Assembly (NCBI GenBank): GCA_044464175.1
Contig: JBIQLO010000040.1
Coordinates: 1-23,508, forward strand
Source: JBIQLO01 sp044464175
Lineage (GTDB): Bacteria > Planctomycetota > Phycisphaerae > Tepidisphaerales > Tepidisphaeraceae
Length of the DNA stretch: 23,508 nucleotides
Reading direction: 5' to 3'
Position 1 is the stretch's first letter, and every line of letters starts with the position of its first letter. Under the pieces are notes generated by a model, which worked only from the letters and a program-made list of their open reading frames with translations, did not search any database and was not told where the DNA came from. The translations under genes were made by a program, and so were the position numbers. This document shows positions 1 through 7,296 of this stretch, in pieces.

Positions 1-302
1 TGCTGGCGGCCGTGGGGGCGTGGGTGGGGCCGGGGTGGGTGTGCGTGATCTTCGCGGTGGCGGCGGTGATGGGGATGGGCATTGTGCTGGCGCAGGCGCT
101 GTGGCAGGGGCGGCTGCTGATTCTGCTGCGCAACAGCCTGGTGCTGGTGCTGAATTTCGTGCATGTGCGACAGCTGGGCGTGGAGCATGTGATGGCCACG
201 GGCCAGTCCAGCGAAGGGGTGGAGAAGCCACTGCCGTATGCCGCCCCGATTTTCGCGGCGGTGGGGCTGATTCTGGCAATGGGGTGGATGATGCGAGGAT
301 GA
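1..302 (+). CDS. Prepilin peptidase (A24 family, TadV/CpaA-like), C-terminal part
   Basis: The frame is open from the left edge, so only about the last 100 residues are present. The visible part begins LAAVGAWVGP, which matches the segment just after the GxGDxKL active-site motif of A24 prepilin peptidases. It continues with a hydrophobic helix (VCVIFAVAAVMGMGIVLAQAL), a polar loop, the family-typical phrase KPLPYAAPIFAAVG and a last membrane helix. Such enzymes sit in the inner membrane and cleave the leader of type IV or Flp prepilins. The catalytic aspartates lie outside the window. A TadE-like gene starts 3 nt after the stop, which supports a Tad pilus locus. The family call is firm; the TadV subtype rests on the neighbour. 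Confidence 0.8.
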   Translation, partial: LAAVGAWVGPGWVCVIFAVAAVMGMGIVLAQALWQGRLLILLRNSLVLVLNFVHVRQLGVEHVMATGQSSEGVEKPLPYAAPIFAAVGLILAMGWMMRG

Positions 303-305
303 GCC

Positions 306-812
306 ATGAAATGGAAAACGGAAAACGGAAAATGGAAAATGGGGATGGAAGATGGGCGTCGTCCATTTTCCGTTTCGCATTTGCCATCACAGCGCCGGCC
401 GCGCCGGCGCGGCGCTGCCATTATTGAGGCGGCGCTGGTGATGCTGATCCTGTTCTACATGAGCTTCGGGGCGGCCGAGGCGGGGTATTACCTGTGGATC
501 AAGCATGGGATGGAGGGGGCGGCGCGGGAGGGGGCGCGGGCGGCGATCACGGCCAACGCCCGCCAGCAGGATGTGATTGATGCGATCTACGGGGCGACCG
601 ACGCCATCGGCCTGCCGCGCAATGAAATCACCTACAAGATCACCCTGGGCAGCACGTCCGGAGGCGCGATCGGGGATGTGTCGCAGGTGGCCCAGGGGAA
701 GGGGATTTGCGTGCAGGTGATCTGCAACTGGAAGGATGTGGGCATCCATCCGATGAACCTTTTCGGCGACACCGCGACCGGCACGGCGGTGATGCGCAAG
801 GAAGGGTCGTAA
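306..812 (+). CDS. TadE-like pseudopilin / pilus assembly protein
   Basis: This is a 168-residue protein with a single N-terminal hydrophobic helix preceded by arginines (RRPRRRGAAIIEAALVMLIL), the class III prepilin-like signature of TadE proteins, including the Glu in the IIEAALV segment. It is followed by the usual GAREGARAA-type amphipathic stretch (here GAAREGARAAITANARQQ). TadE proteins are minor pseudopilins of Flp/Tad pili, processed by the prepilin peptidase encoded just upstream. ATG 306 has a GAGG at 295-298, 7 nt away. Residues 1 to about 27 (K/W/E/N-rich, then RRPFSVSHLPSQ) are not TadE-like. They are encoded by an imperfect inverted repeat at 311-387, so the family-like start would lie further in. 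A later start at the internal ATGs 339 or 345 is possible. Confidence 0.75.
   Translation: MKWKTENGKWKMGMEDGRRPFSVSHLPSQRRPRRRGAAIIEAALVMLILFYMSFGAAEAGYYLWIKHGMEGAAREGARAAITANARQQDVIDAIYGATDAIGLPRNEITYKITLGSTSGGAIGDVSQVAQGKGICVQVICNWKDVGIHPMNLFGDTATGTAVMRKEGS
311..387. repeat. Simple-sequence inverted repeat (GGAAAA type) inside the tadE-like start
   Basis: A purine-rich arm at 311-336 (units of GGAAAA with C or T spacers) pairs with a pyrimidine-rich arm at 362-387. 22 of 26 positions are complementary, including 11 consecutive bases (326-336 with 362-372), with a 25-nt loop. The repeat lies wholly inside the open frame and encodes the non-conserved N-terminal extension. A related hairpin lies at 9455-9533. 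Confidence 0.75.
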
Positions 813-925
813 AGGGCGCTGGTTGGCGGAAATGAGGGCCCGGGGTTCAGGTTTGTTCCCCCTGGACCCGTTTGCCATTATTCAAAAAGGGCATCGCTTC
901 GGGCCAAGGCGCTGCCGAAGCGCCA

Positions 926-955
926 GTGTCGAAGGGTCGGCGGCGGTGGTATCAT
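926..955 (+). promoter_or_regulatory. Possible promoter for the nucleotide-sugar dehydrogenase
   Basis: TATCAT at 950-955 could be a -10 box and GTGTCG at 926-931 a poor -35, with an 18-bp spacer. The start codon ATG 965 lies only 9 nt beyond the -10, so the transcript would have almost no leader. The same string TGGTATCAT occurs at 2294-2302, 10 nt before ATG 2313. The remaining sequence from 813 to 925 holds two modest hairpins (843-869 and 908-924) and no gene. Confidence 0.25.
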
Positions 956-964
956 GGCGGTCCT

Positions 965-2278
965 ATGGACGGACTGCTGGAAAAAATTGAATCGTCGCAA
1001 GCGTGCGTGGGGGTGATCGGGCTGGGGTACGTGGGGCTGCCGCTGCTGGCGGCGTTTCATAAGTCGGGCCTGAGCGTGCTGGGGATCGACATCGACCCGG
1101 CCAAGATCGAAGCGCTGCACGCGGGGCGGATGTATCTCAAGCACCTGGGGGAGGACCTGGTGCGCAACATGCTGGCGGCGGGTCGGTTCGACGCCACCAG
1201 CGACTTTTCGCGGCTGGGGGAGTGCGATGCGGTGATCGTCTGCGTGCCGACGCCGCTGGGGCCGCACCATGAGCCGGATTTGAGCTACATCGAAAAGACG
1301 ACCGACCAGATCGCCCAGCACCTGCGGGCCGGGCAACTGATCGTGCTGGAATCGACGACCTATCCGGGGACGACGCGGCAGGTCATGCTGCCGCGACTGC
1401 AGCGGGCCGGCCTGGCGTGCGGGCGCGACTTTTTCCTGGCCTTCTCGCCGGAGCGTGAGGATCCGGGGCGCAAGGACCACAACACCGTCACCATTCCCAA
1501 GCTGGTGGGGGGGATCGACCCGGCCTCCACCGAGGCGGCGGCGGCTTTGTATCGCCGCGCGATCAAGCAGGTGGTGGTGGTCGGCAGCGCGGAGGTGGCC
1601 GAGGCGGCCAAGCTGCTGGAGAACATCTATCGCGCGGTGAACATCGCCCTGGTCAACGAGATGAAGGTGGTGCTGACGGCGATGGGGATCGACGTCTGGG
1701 AGGTGATCGCGGCGGCGGCCACCAAGCCATTCGGGTTCCAGGCGTTCTATCCCGGGCCGGGGCTGGGGGGGCACTGCATCCCGATCGACCCGTTTTATCT
1801 GACATGGAAAGCGCGCGAGGTGGGGCTGGTGACGCGGTTCATCGAGCTGGCCGGGGAGGTGAACCGGGCGATGCCCGACTACGTCGTGCAGCGCATCACG
1901 CTGGCGTTGAACGGGCAGCGCAAGGCGGTCAACGGCAGCCGGATTCTGGTGCTGGGGCTGGCGTACAAGCCGGATGTGGACGATGTGCGCGAGAGCCCGA
2001 GCTTTGAGTTGATTGAAAAGCTGGAGCGGCTGGGGGGGGCGGTGGAGTACAACGATCCGCACGTGCCGGCCACCCACAAGATGCGGCGGCATGACCTGCG
2101 AATGAAGAGTGTGGACCTGACACCGCAATCCCTGGCGGGGTACGACTGCGTGGTCGTGGCGACCCACCACGCGGCGTACGACTGGGCCATGATCGGGCGG
2201 CACGCGCAGCTGATCGTGGACACGCGCAACGCGCTGGGCAAGGCGGGGATCAGCGGGCCGCACATCGTCCCGGCGTGA
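965..2278 (+). CDS. Nucleotide-sugar dehydrogenase (UDP-N-acetylglucosamine 6-dehydrogenase type)
   Basis: This NAD-dependent enzyme of the UDP-glucose/UDP-GlcNAc/UDP-ManNAc dehydrogenase family oxidises C6 of a UDP-sugar to the uronic acid, supplying surface polysaccharide or glycan synthesis. The 437-residue product has the Rossmann motif GLGYVG (19-24), the STTYPGTT and FSPERED stretches, ENIYRAVNIALVNE in the central helix, and GGHCIPIDP carrying the catalytic cysteine (Cys271). The C-terminal domain begins around LGLAYKPDVDDVRESPS. The KPFGFQAFYPGPGLGGH context is typical of the WbpA-like UDP-GlcNAc dehydrogenase branch, but the exact substrate cannot be fixed from sequence alone. ATG 965 is preferred over an in-frame upstream ATG at 872, because the extra 31 residues are not family-like and overlap hairpins and the putative promoter. 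Confidence 0.88.
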   Translation: MDGLLEKIESSQACVGVIGLGYVGLPLLAAFHKSGLSVLGIDIDPAKIEALHAGRMYLKHLGEDLVRNMLAAGRFDATSDFSRLGECDAVIVCVPTPLGPHHEPDLSYIEKTTDQIAQHLRAGQLIVLESTTYPGTTRQVMLPRLQRAGLACGRDFFLAFSPEREDPGRKDHNTVTIPKLVGGIDPASTEAAAALYRRAIKQVVVVGSAEVAEAAKLLENIYRAVNIALVNEMKVVLTAMGIDVWEVIAAAATKPFGFQAFYPGPGLGGHCIPIDPFYLTWKAREVGLVTRFIELAGEVNRAMPDYVVQRITLALNGQRKAVNGSRILVLGLAYKPDVDDVRESPSFELIEKLERLGGAVEYNDPHVPATHKMRRHDLRMKSVDLTPQSLAGYDCVVVATHHAAYDWAMIGRHAQLIVDTRNALGKAGISGPHIVPA

Positions 2279-2312
2279 GGGGGCGGGGATTTCTGGTATC
2301 ATTTGCGGCCGC

Positions 2313-4064
2313 ATGGCGCGATCCTGGCAATATCCCCGGTGGCGGCGGATTCTGATGCAGTGCGTGATGTGGCTGGTGCTGGCCGCGGCGGTGGGGGCGG
2401 CGGCGCTGATCAACCACGAGATGCGCCTGCGTCACCGGGTCGTTCTGGACGCGCCGCGGGCGCTGGGGCAGCTGCGGATCGCGCTGCCGCGGGGGTGGAT
2501 CAGGGGAAGCGAGGGGGAGGGGGATGTGCTGGCGCATCTGTCGGAGCCGGGGGAGGGACTGGGCCGGCGGCAGTTGCTGATCCTGTCGATCTCCACCGAA
2601 GGGTTTATTCCGCCCCTGACTTGCCTGGAGCGGCTCAATGGGCGCATCGGGCGGCCGCCGGAGGAACAGATTCAGCGCCTGCAGATGGGAGGGTATCCGG
2701 GCGTGCTGGTGAGCCGGCGGATGCGCCGGGCCGGGGGCGTGGAGGCCGGTGTCGTCCAGGCGTGCGTCAGCTTTCCCTGGCGGCAGGCGATCGTGATTCA
2801 CCTGGAGGGGCTGGCCGGGGAGGAGGAGGGGGATCTGGTTCAGCGCATCGCCGCCAGCATTTCGCTGCCCGGCCGGCCGGCGCCGGTGCAGGGATCGACG
2901 CTGATTTTTCCCCGGATGAAAGCGCCGGTGCCGGCGGGGTGGCGCATCACCGACGACGGGGATCCGAACCGGGTGGCGCGGCAGTTGATCGACGATCGGG
3001 CGGAAAGCTGGCTTTCGGCGGAGGTGATCCCCTGTTACGTGCCCGATCGGCACCCTGGGGCGATCGGGGCGCTGGTGGCGGCGAATCAAGGCGACTGGCT
3101 GGACGCCCGCATCAGCGGGGGTGGCGGGCAATGGCGGCTGCAACTGCAGGGGGCGCGGAGTGACAGCCTGGTGGAGGCGCGGGTGCTGGCGGGGGCGAAG
3201 GGGCGGGGGGTGATCGTGATTTTTCGGGGCAGTCGCTCGGATTTGCCGCGGGTGGAGGCGGCCTGGCGGAGCATCACCGAAGGGATCGTCTTTGAGCCGG
3301 CGGAGGACTGGGCCCAGTTGCTCAGCGCGGGGGCGCGGGCGGTGGAACATTGGGCGCAAACGCCGCCGGATCAGTTGCTGGAGTTGCGCGAGGATCAATG
3401 GTGGCTCTGGTACGGGCAGGGGGCCAATTCCTACGAGGGGTGGATCAACCTGCAATGGCTCAATGCCGCCGATGAGGAAGGGGGCGCGCCCTGGCGGGCG
3501 GTCTGGGAGATGCGGCGGCGGGAGGAGGAGGGGTCGGTGGAGCGGGTCCAGCAGAAGGTGGAGGGGGCGCTCGGGGCGTATGTGAGCCATATGGAGCGCT
3601 GGCGCAGCACGGAGGCGGGGGATCGGTTCATCCCCATCGGGGGGCAGACCACGCGGGTGCGGGATGGGGGGCTGAGCCAGAGCACGGTGTCGCGCCGGAT
3701 GGACGGGCCGGCCCCGGCGCAGTTTGTGGGGGGCGGGTGGCTGCCGCTGCTCATGGGGCAGGGGGAGGATCGGGCGATGGTGCTCAAGACCGAATCGCTG
3801 CTATTTCAGCAGAGTCCGGGGGTGGTGCTGGATGTAATCGTGCGTCCCGAGGCCGGAGGGGCGGCCACGCGGGCCTCCGGAGCGGAGGGGGCGGGTCGGC
3901 GGCTGGTTGTGCAGGTCAATGGCAGCGGGGACCTGTCGCGCTGGTCCTTCGGGGCCGATGGGGAGCTGCGGAAAATTGAGTGTGCGCGGGGGTTGCAGCT
4001 GCTGCCGGCGGGGCCGCAGGACCTGCGACTGGATTTTCACGACGATGCGCGCCTGCTGCCGTGA
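2313..4064 (+). CDS. Large membrane-anchored protein of unknown function
   Basis: I do not recognise a family for this 583-residue protein. It starts with a basic stretch (RSWQYPRWRR) and one hydrophobic helix at about residues 14-34, consistent with an uncleaved signal anchor that leaves the rest outside the cytoplasm. The remainder is soluble and rich in Gly, Arg, Trp and Glu. Two segments look like internal repeats of one fold: LPRGWIRGSEGEGDVLAHL near 57 and VPAGWRITDDGDPNRVARQ near 206 both precede beta-rich stretches ending in RIAASISL or WRSITEGIVF. The coding phase is supported by strong third-position G/C along its length. TATCAT at 2297-2302 lies just before the ATG, and no Shine-Dalgarno is evident. 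It ends 196 nt before the Nudix gene and is probably a separate unit. Confidence 0.7.
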   Translation: MARSWQYPRWRRILMQCVMWLVLAAAVGAAALINHEMRLRHRVVLDAPRALGQLRIALPRGWIRGSEGEGDVLAHLSEPGEGLGRRQLLILSISTEGFIPPLTCLERLNGRIGRPPEEQIQRLQMGGYPGVLVSRRMRRAGGVEAGVVQACVSFPWRQAIVIHLEGLAGEEEGDLVQRIAASISLPGRPAPVQGSTLIFPRMKAPVPAGWRITDDGDPNRVARQLIDDRAESWLSAEVIPCYVPDRHPGAIGALVAANQGDWLDARISGGGGQWRLQLQGARSDSLVEARVLAGAKGRGVIVIFRGSRSDLPRVEAAWRSITEGIVFEPAEDWAQLLSAGARAVEHWAQTPPDQLLELREDQWWLWYGQGANSYEGWINLQWLNAADEEGGAPWRAVWEMRRREEEGSVERVQQKVEGALGAYVSHMERWRSTEAGDRFIPIGGQTTRVRDGGLSQSTVSRRMDGPAPAQFVGGGWLPLLMGQGEDRAMVLKTESLLFQQSPGVVLDVIVRPEAGGAATRASGAEGAGRRLVVQVNGSGDLSRWSFGADGELRKIECARGLQLLPAGPQDLRLDFHDDARLLP

Positions 4065-4103
4065 GGGGCGCGAACGCCCATCCCGAACTATGGATGCGTT
4101 GGG

Positions 4104-4109
4104 TATAAT
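4104..4109 (+). promoter_or_regulatory. Consensus -10 box (TATAAT) before the Nudix gene
   Basis: A perfect TATAAT lies in the 196-nt gap between the unknown protein and the Nudix gene. No good -35 is visible at 17 bp upstream (TCCCGA). If used, transcription would start near 4116 and give a leader of about 145 nt that contains the hairpins described at 4112-4256. Confidence 0.35.
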
Positions 4110-4111
4110 GC

Positions 4112-4256
4112 GGGGCCTTGGGAAGAAGTCCGGGCCCCACGGAATGGAGAGGCATCCCTCAGGCCAGGCAGGCTGGAAGCCTCTTCCATGATAGCGCCGG
4201 CGAGGGTATCGGAGGCGCCGAACGGGTGTCATTGCGTCAAGAAATGCGATCGGAGA
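4112..4256 (+). other. Possible structured RNA leader upstream of the Nudix gene
   Basis: Three hairpins can be drawn between the TATAAT box and the Shine-Dalgarno. Hairpin one is GGGGCC (4112-4117) with GGCCCC (4133-4138). Hairpin two is ATGGAGAGGC (4144-4153) with GCCTCTTCCAT (4179-4189), with one bulged base and an inner CCAG/CTGG. Hairpin three is GCGCC with GGCGC around 4193-4218. There is no T-run, so this is not a simple terminator. I do not recognise a known riboswitch class. It could equally be GC-rich spacer that folds by chance. Confidence 0.3.
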
Positions 4257-4260
4257 CAGA

Positions 4261-4830
4261 ATGTCGTACCGGCTGATTGAGAAGCAGTTGATTTACCGGG
4301 GCGCGAAGGTGAATCTGGAGGTGCATCATCTGGAGGATGAGGCCGATGGGACGCGGACCAGGCGCGAGGTGGTGGTCCATCCGGGCGCGGTGGTGGTCCT
4401 GCCCTTGCTGGAGGAAGATCGGGTGCTGCTGATTCGCAACCGCCGTTACGCGGTGGGGGCGGTTTTGCTGGAGTTGCCGGCCGGGACGCTGGAGAAGGGG
4501 GAGGACCCGATGAACTGCGCGGGTCGGGAGTTGTTGGAGGAGACGGGGTATCTGGCCAAGCGTTTGCGGCTGCTGGGGAGCTTTTACAGCTCGCCGGGCG
4601 TCCTGACGGAAAAAATGCACGCTTTTGTCGCCTATGATTTGCAGGAGGAGACGCAGGCGCTGGAGGCGGGGGAGGAGATCGAACTGGAGCCCGTGCCGCT
4701 GGCGGAGGCGATAGAGATGATCCGCGACGGGCGGATTCAGGATGGCAAGACGGTGGCGACGCTGTTGATGTATGAGCGGTTTTGGCGGGAGAGGCAAGCG
4801 GGGTCGACGACCCCGGCTACAGGGACATGA
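4261..4830 (+). CDS. Nudix hydrolase, ADP-ribose pyrophosphatase-like
   Basis: The 189-residue protein contains a complete Nudix box GX5EX7REUXEEXGU, reading from GTLEKGED to RELLEETGY. Upstream is HPGAVVVLPLL and the IRNRRYAVGAVLLELPAGTLE stretch typical of ADP-ribose pyrophosphatases of the NudF/NUDT5 group. Downstream is SFYSSPGVLTEKMHAFVA. These enzymes hydrolyse ADP-ribose or related nucleoside diphosphate sugars using Mg bound by the box glutamates. GGAG at 4252-4255 lies 5 nt before ATG 4261. The last residues (GSTTPATGT) are encoded by a REP element, so the ancestral C-terminus was probably different. The gene ends 3 nt before the M50 protease start, so the two are likely co-transcribed. 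Confidence 0.88.
   Translation: MSYRLIEKQLIYRGAKVNLEVHHLEDEADGTRTRREVVVHPGAVVVLPLLEEDRVLLIRNRRYAVGAVLLELPAGTLEKGEDPMNCAGRELLEETGYLAKRLRLLGSFYSSPGVLTEKMHAFVAYDLQEETQALEAGEEIELEPVPLAEAIEMIRDGRIQDGKTVATLLMYERFWRERQAGSTTPATGT
4798..4820 (-). repeat. GTAG-type REP element in the Nudix gene tail
   Basis: A 23-nt unit, read on the minus strand as GTAG followed by a 9-bp stem (CGGGGTCG core) around one central base. It matches the elements at 9244-9266 and 19780-19802, differing at a few positions. It is translated in frame as the C-terminal GSTTPAT of the Nudix protein. Confidence 0.75.
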
Positions 4831-4833
4831 CGC

Positions 4834-5883
4834 ATGGCGTGGCAGGATCGACCCTATTATCGCGACCATAGCCATTCGACGGGCAATCCGCTGATGTGGC
4901 TGCTGGTGGGGTCTGTCCCGATCGGGACCCTGTTCGGGATTCAGGTGCGGCTGCATGCGTCGATGATCCTCTTTGCGGCGCTGGTGCTGGTTCTTCCCTC
5001 GAGCGTGGGGGGCTTTTCCAACTCGATCACGCTGAACCTGGTTCTTTTTTCGGTGGTGCTGCTGCACGAGTTCGGGCACTGCTTCGCCTCGCGCTGGGTG
5101 GGGGGAGACCCGCAGGAGATCATCCTGACGCCCATCGGCGGGCTGGCGATGGCCGATGCCCCGCACCGCCCGGGGGCGACGCTGGTGACGGTGATGGGGG
5201 GGCCGGCGGTGAACGTGCTGATCTGCCTGATAACCGGGGCGGCGCTGGCGCTGATGGGGGTGTCGGTGCTGCCGTGGAACCTGTTCAACCTGCATGAGGG
5301 GATGGTGCCGCGGGTGGACTGGCTGGCGTACGGCCTCTGGTTTGTGTTTGCCGTGAGCTGGGCGCTGCTGTTGTTTAACCTCTGGCCGATCTTCCCGCTG
5401 GACGGGGGGCAGATGCTGCAGGCCGTGTTGTGGTGGAAGATCGGGTATTACAAGGCGACGCTCTTCGCCTGCGCGACGGGAATGGTGGGGGCGGTGCTGA
5501 TGGCGATGGTGGGGCTGGCGGGACGGCAATTGTTGCTGCTGTTCATCGCCGTCTCCGGATTTATCGTCTGTTATCAGATTCGGCGGGAACTCAAGGCGCA
5601 GGGGCCCTGGGCGTTTGAGGAGGAAGAGGCGGATTATTCGGCGAGCCTGGGCTATAATGAACCGCCCCCCCCCGAGGAGCGGCACCGGCGCCTCAGCCGA
5701 CGGGCAGTTCGGCGCACGCGCCGGATTCTGGAGCGGGAGCGGGCGGAGCGCGACCGGCTGGATGCGATCCTGGCCAAAGTGTCAGCACAGGGGATGGGGA
5801 GCCTGACCTGGGCCGAGCGGCGGACCCTCCACAAGGCCACCGAACGGCGGCGGCAGCAGGATATGGAATTGTCGAACGAGTAA
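4834..5883 (+). CDS. Site-2-type intramembrane metalloprotease (peptidase M50 family)
   Basis: The 349-residue multi-pass membrane protein has the zinc motif HEFGH (His78, Glu79, His82) in a hydrophobic helix. The third-ligand motif NLWPIFPLDGGQ follows, with Asp190. PIGGLAMAD and MGGPAVNVLICL between them are typical of the compact M50B group, which cleaves membrane-embedded substrates such as anti-sigma factors. After the last helix (about residue 247) comes a charged cytosolic tail. It has a proline run, then an Arg/Glu-rich coiled-coil-like stretch and LAKVSAQGMGSLTWAERRTLHKA, a short conserved tail seen on several bacterial rhomboid and M50 proteins. The start is 3 nt after the Nudix stop. 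The substrate is unknown, and no anti-sigma gene is adjacent. Confidence 0.9.
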   Translation: MAWQDRPYYRDHSHSTGNPLMWLLVGSVPIGTLFGIQVRLHASMILFAALVLVLPSSVGGFSNSITLNLVLFSVVLLHEFGHCFASRWVGGDPQEIILTPIGGLAMADAPHRPGATLVTVMGGPAVNVLICLITGAALALMGVSVLPWNLFNLHEGMVPRVDWLAYGLWFVFAVSWALLLFNLWPIFPLDGGQMLQAVLWWKIGYYKATLFACATGMVGAVLMAMVGLAGRQLLLLFIAVSGFIVCYQIRRELKAQGPWAFEEEEADYSASLGYNEPPPPEERHRRLSRRAVRRTRRILERERAERDRLDAILAKVSAQGMGSLTWAERRTLHKATERRRQQDMELSNE

Positions 5884-5890
5884 AAGTGCG

Positions 5891-6057
5891 GGGTGCTGAG
5901 TGCCATGCGTAGGGAGAACGCGCACGCAGCGCTGCTCTGCAGGGAGTTTTGCATTGGTTTAATTGATGGTCGTGCGTACACGATCCACGGGCCGGCGGCC
6001 CGTGCCCTTTTTTTCATCCCATAGCGCGGCCACAGGCCGCGTGATGACTCAGCACCC
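5891..6057. repeat. Nested inverted-repeat composite between the M50 gene and mnmA
   Basis: Outer arms GGGTGCTGAGT (5891-5901) and ACTCAGCACCC (6047-6057) are perfectly complementary. Between them lie smaller palindromes: TCGTG/CACGA at 5970-5983, the terminator stem at 5986-6004, and CGCGGCC/GGCCGCG around 6024-6041. The outer-arm sequence GCCGGGTGCTGAG recurs in the palindrome at 15554-15572, which marks it as a dispersed repeat. Confidence 0.6.
5986..6014 (+). terminator. Rho-independent terminator after the Nudix-M50 pair
   Basis: CACGGGCC pairs with GGCCCGTG around a 3-nt GGC loop (5986-6004), followed by CCC and seven T residues (6008-6014). It lies about 100 nt after the M50 stop and before mnmA, so it would close the upstream unit. 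Confidence 0.7.
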
Positions 6058-6072
6058 GGCGCTCATCATTAA

Positions 6073-7194
6073 ATGAATTTGCCAAAGTCAAAAGTCGTAC
6101 TCGCCATGAGCGGGGGAGTGGACAGCTCGGTGGCCGCGGCGCTGCTCAAGCGCCAGGGGCACGAGGTGCTGGGGGTGTTTATGCGCCTCGGTTCGCCGGC
6201 GGGGGTGGAATCGGGCGAGGCCTGCTCCACGGAAGGGGGAGGCAAGGCCAAGCAGGGTTGCTGCTCGGTGCTGGATGCCGGGGACGCCCGCCGCGTGGCC
6301 AATTTGCTGGACATTCCGTTTTACGTGTTGAATTTCCAGGAGGATTTCGGGAAGGTCATTGACTATTTCGTCTCGGAGTACAACAAGGGGCGCACGCCCA
6401 ACCCCTGCGTGCGCTGCAACGACTGGCTCAAGTTCGGCAAGCTGGCGCAGTATGCCAGGGCGGTGGGGGCGGAGTATGTCGCCAGCGGGCATTACGCGCG
6501 GATGGGCGTCGATCCCGTCACCGGCGGGCGGGCGCTGCTGCGCGGGCGCGACCGGCACAAGGACCAGAGCTATGTGCTCTTCGGCATGTCGCCCGAGGCG
6601 ATGGCCCACACGCTGCTGCCGATCGGGGAGTTTGAGAAGCACGAGGTGCGGCGCATGGCCCAGGAATGGGAGCTGCCGGTTTTCAACAAACCGGACAGCC
6701 AGGAAATCTGTTTCGTGCCCAATCAGGATTACGCCGGGCTGCTCAAGCGGCGCAGTCCGGAATCGTTCCATCCGGGTGAGCTGGTGACCACCGAGGGAAA
6801 GGTGGTCGGCCGGCACGAGGGGCACCAGCATTTCACCATCGGCCAGCGCAAGGGGCTGGGGGTGGCGCTGGGATATCCGATCTACGTGGCGGACATCGAT
6901 CCGGCGGCCAACCGCGTGACGCTGGGGAAAAAGCAGTCCCTCCTGCGCACGAAGCTGGTGGCGCGAGAGGCGAATTTCCTGGTTCCCCGGGCGGCCTCGG
7001 CGCGGGGCATGCCCTGTCTGGCGCAGATCCGCTACAACCAGTCCCCCCAGCCGGCGACGCTAAACGTGATCGACGATCAATCATTCGAGGTGGTCTTTGA
7101 CCAGCCGCAAAGCGCGGTCACGCCGGGGCAGGCGGCCGTGCTGTATGATGGCGACGTGCTGCTGGGGGGCGGCTGGATTGACCGGGCGGAGTAG
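6073..7194 (+). CDS. mnmA: tRNA-specific 2-thiouridylase MnmA
   Basis: This enzyme makes 2-thiouridine at U34 of tRNAs for Lys, Glu and Gln, using ATP to adenylate the base and a protein persulfide as sulfur donor. The 373-residue product has the PP-loop SGGVDSS (13-19), and TPNPCVRCN with the catalytic cysteine (Cys115 by alignment to the E. coli NPxxxCN motif). It also has SGHYAR, DQSYVLF, SQEICFVP with the second cysteine (Cys213), and HFTIGQRKGLG before the C-terminal beta domains. An insert around 40-64, rich in Gly, Cys and Lys (GEACSTEGGGKAKQGCC), sits where family members vary. ATG 6073 lies after the composite repeat and has no clear Shine-Dalgarno. MNLPKSKVVLAMSGG is a normal family start. 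Confidence 0.95.
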   Translation: MNLPKSKVVLAMSGGVDSSVAAALLKRQGHEVLGVFMRLGSPAGVESGEACSTEGGGKAKQGCCSVLDAGDARRVANLLDIPFYVLNFQEDFGKVIDYFVSEYNKGRTPNPCVRCNDWLKFGKLAQYARAVGAEYVASGHYARMGVDPVTGGRALLRGRDRHKDQSYVLFGMSPEAMAHTLLPIGEFEKHEVRRMAQEWELPVFNKPDSQEICFVPNQDYAGLLKRRSPESFHPGELVTTEGKVVGRHEGHQHFTIGQRKGLGVALGYPIYVADIDPAANRVTLGKKQSLLRTKLVAREANFLVPRAASARGMPCLAQIRYNQSPQPATLNVIDDQSFEVVFDQPQSAVTPGQAAVLYDGDVLLGGGWIDRAE

Positions 7195-7206
7195 GCGAAT
7201 GGTTGT

Positions 7207-7291
7207 TTGTTATTTGTTTTTTGTTATTGGTGATTGGGAAAAGCGGCTCATGGCCGGAAACAAATAACGAACAACAAAAAGCAAATAACAA
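7207..7291. repeat. AT-rich inverted repeat before the glycosyltransferase
   Basis: Arms at 7207-7228 (TTGTTATTTG-type) and 7270-7291 (CAAATAACAA-type) are complementary at 20 of 22 positions around a 41-nt loop. The composition contrasts sharply with the surrounding GC-rich genes. The right arm ends 5 nt before ATG 7297, so it occupies the place where a ribosome binding site would be. Confidence 0.7.
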
Positions 7292-7296
7292 GTCCC

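Noticed and set aside
878..2413. Long minus-strand open frame opposite the nucleotide-sugar dehydrogenase
   Set aside because: It is rich in His, Arg, Pro and Gln, as expected for the antisense of GC-rich codons, and lies over a gene with clear family motifs. The same applies to the minus-strand frames at 2250-3590, 4237-5685, 12562-13722, 13771-15300 and 20406-22259.
4121..4140. AAGTCCGGGC resembling the P4 region of RNase P RNA
   Set aside because: RNase P RNA needs about 300-400 nt, and the gap before the Nudix gene is too short. The other conserved regions are missing.
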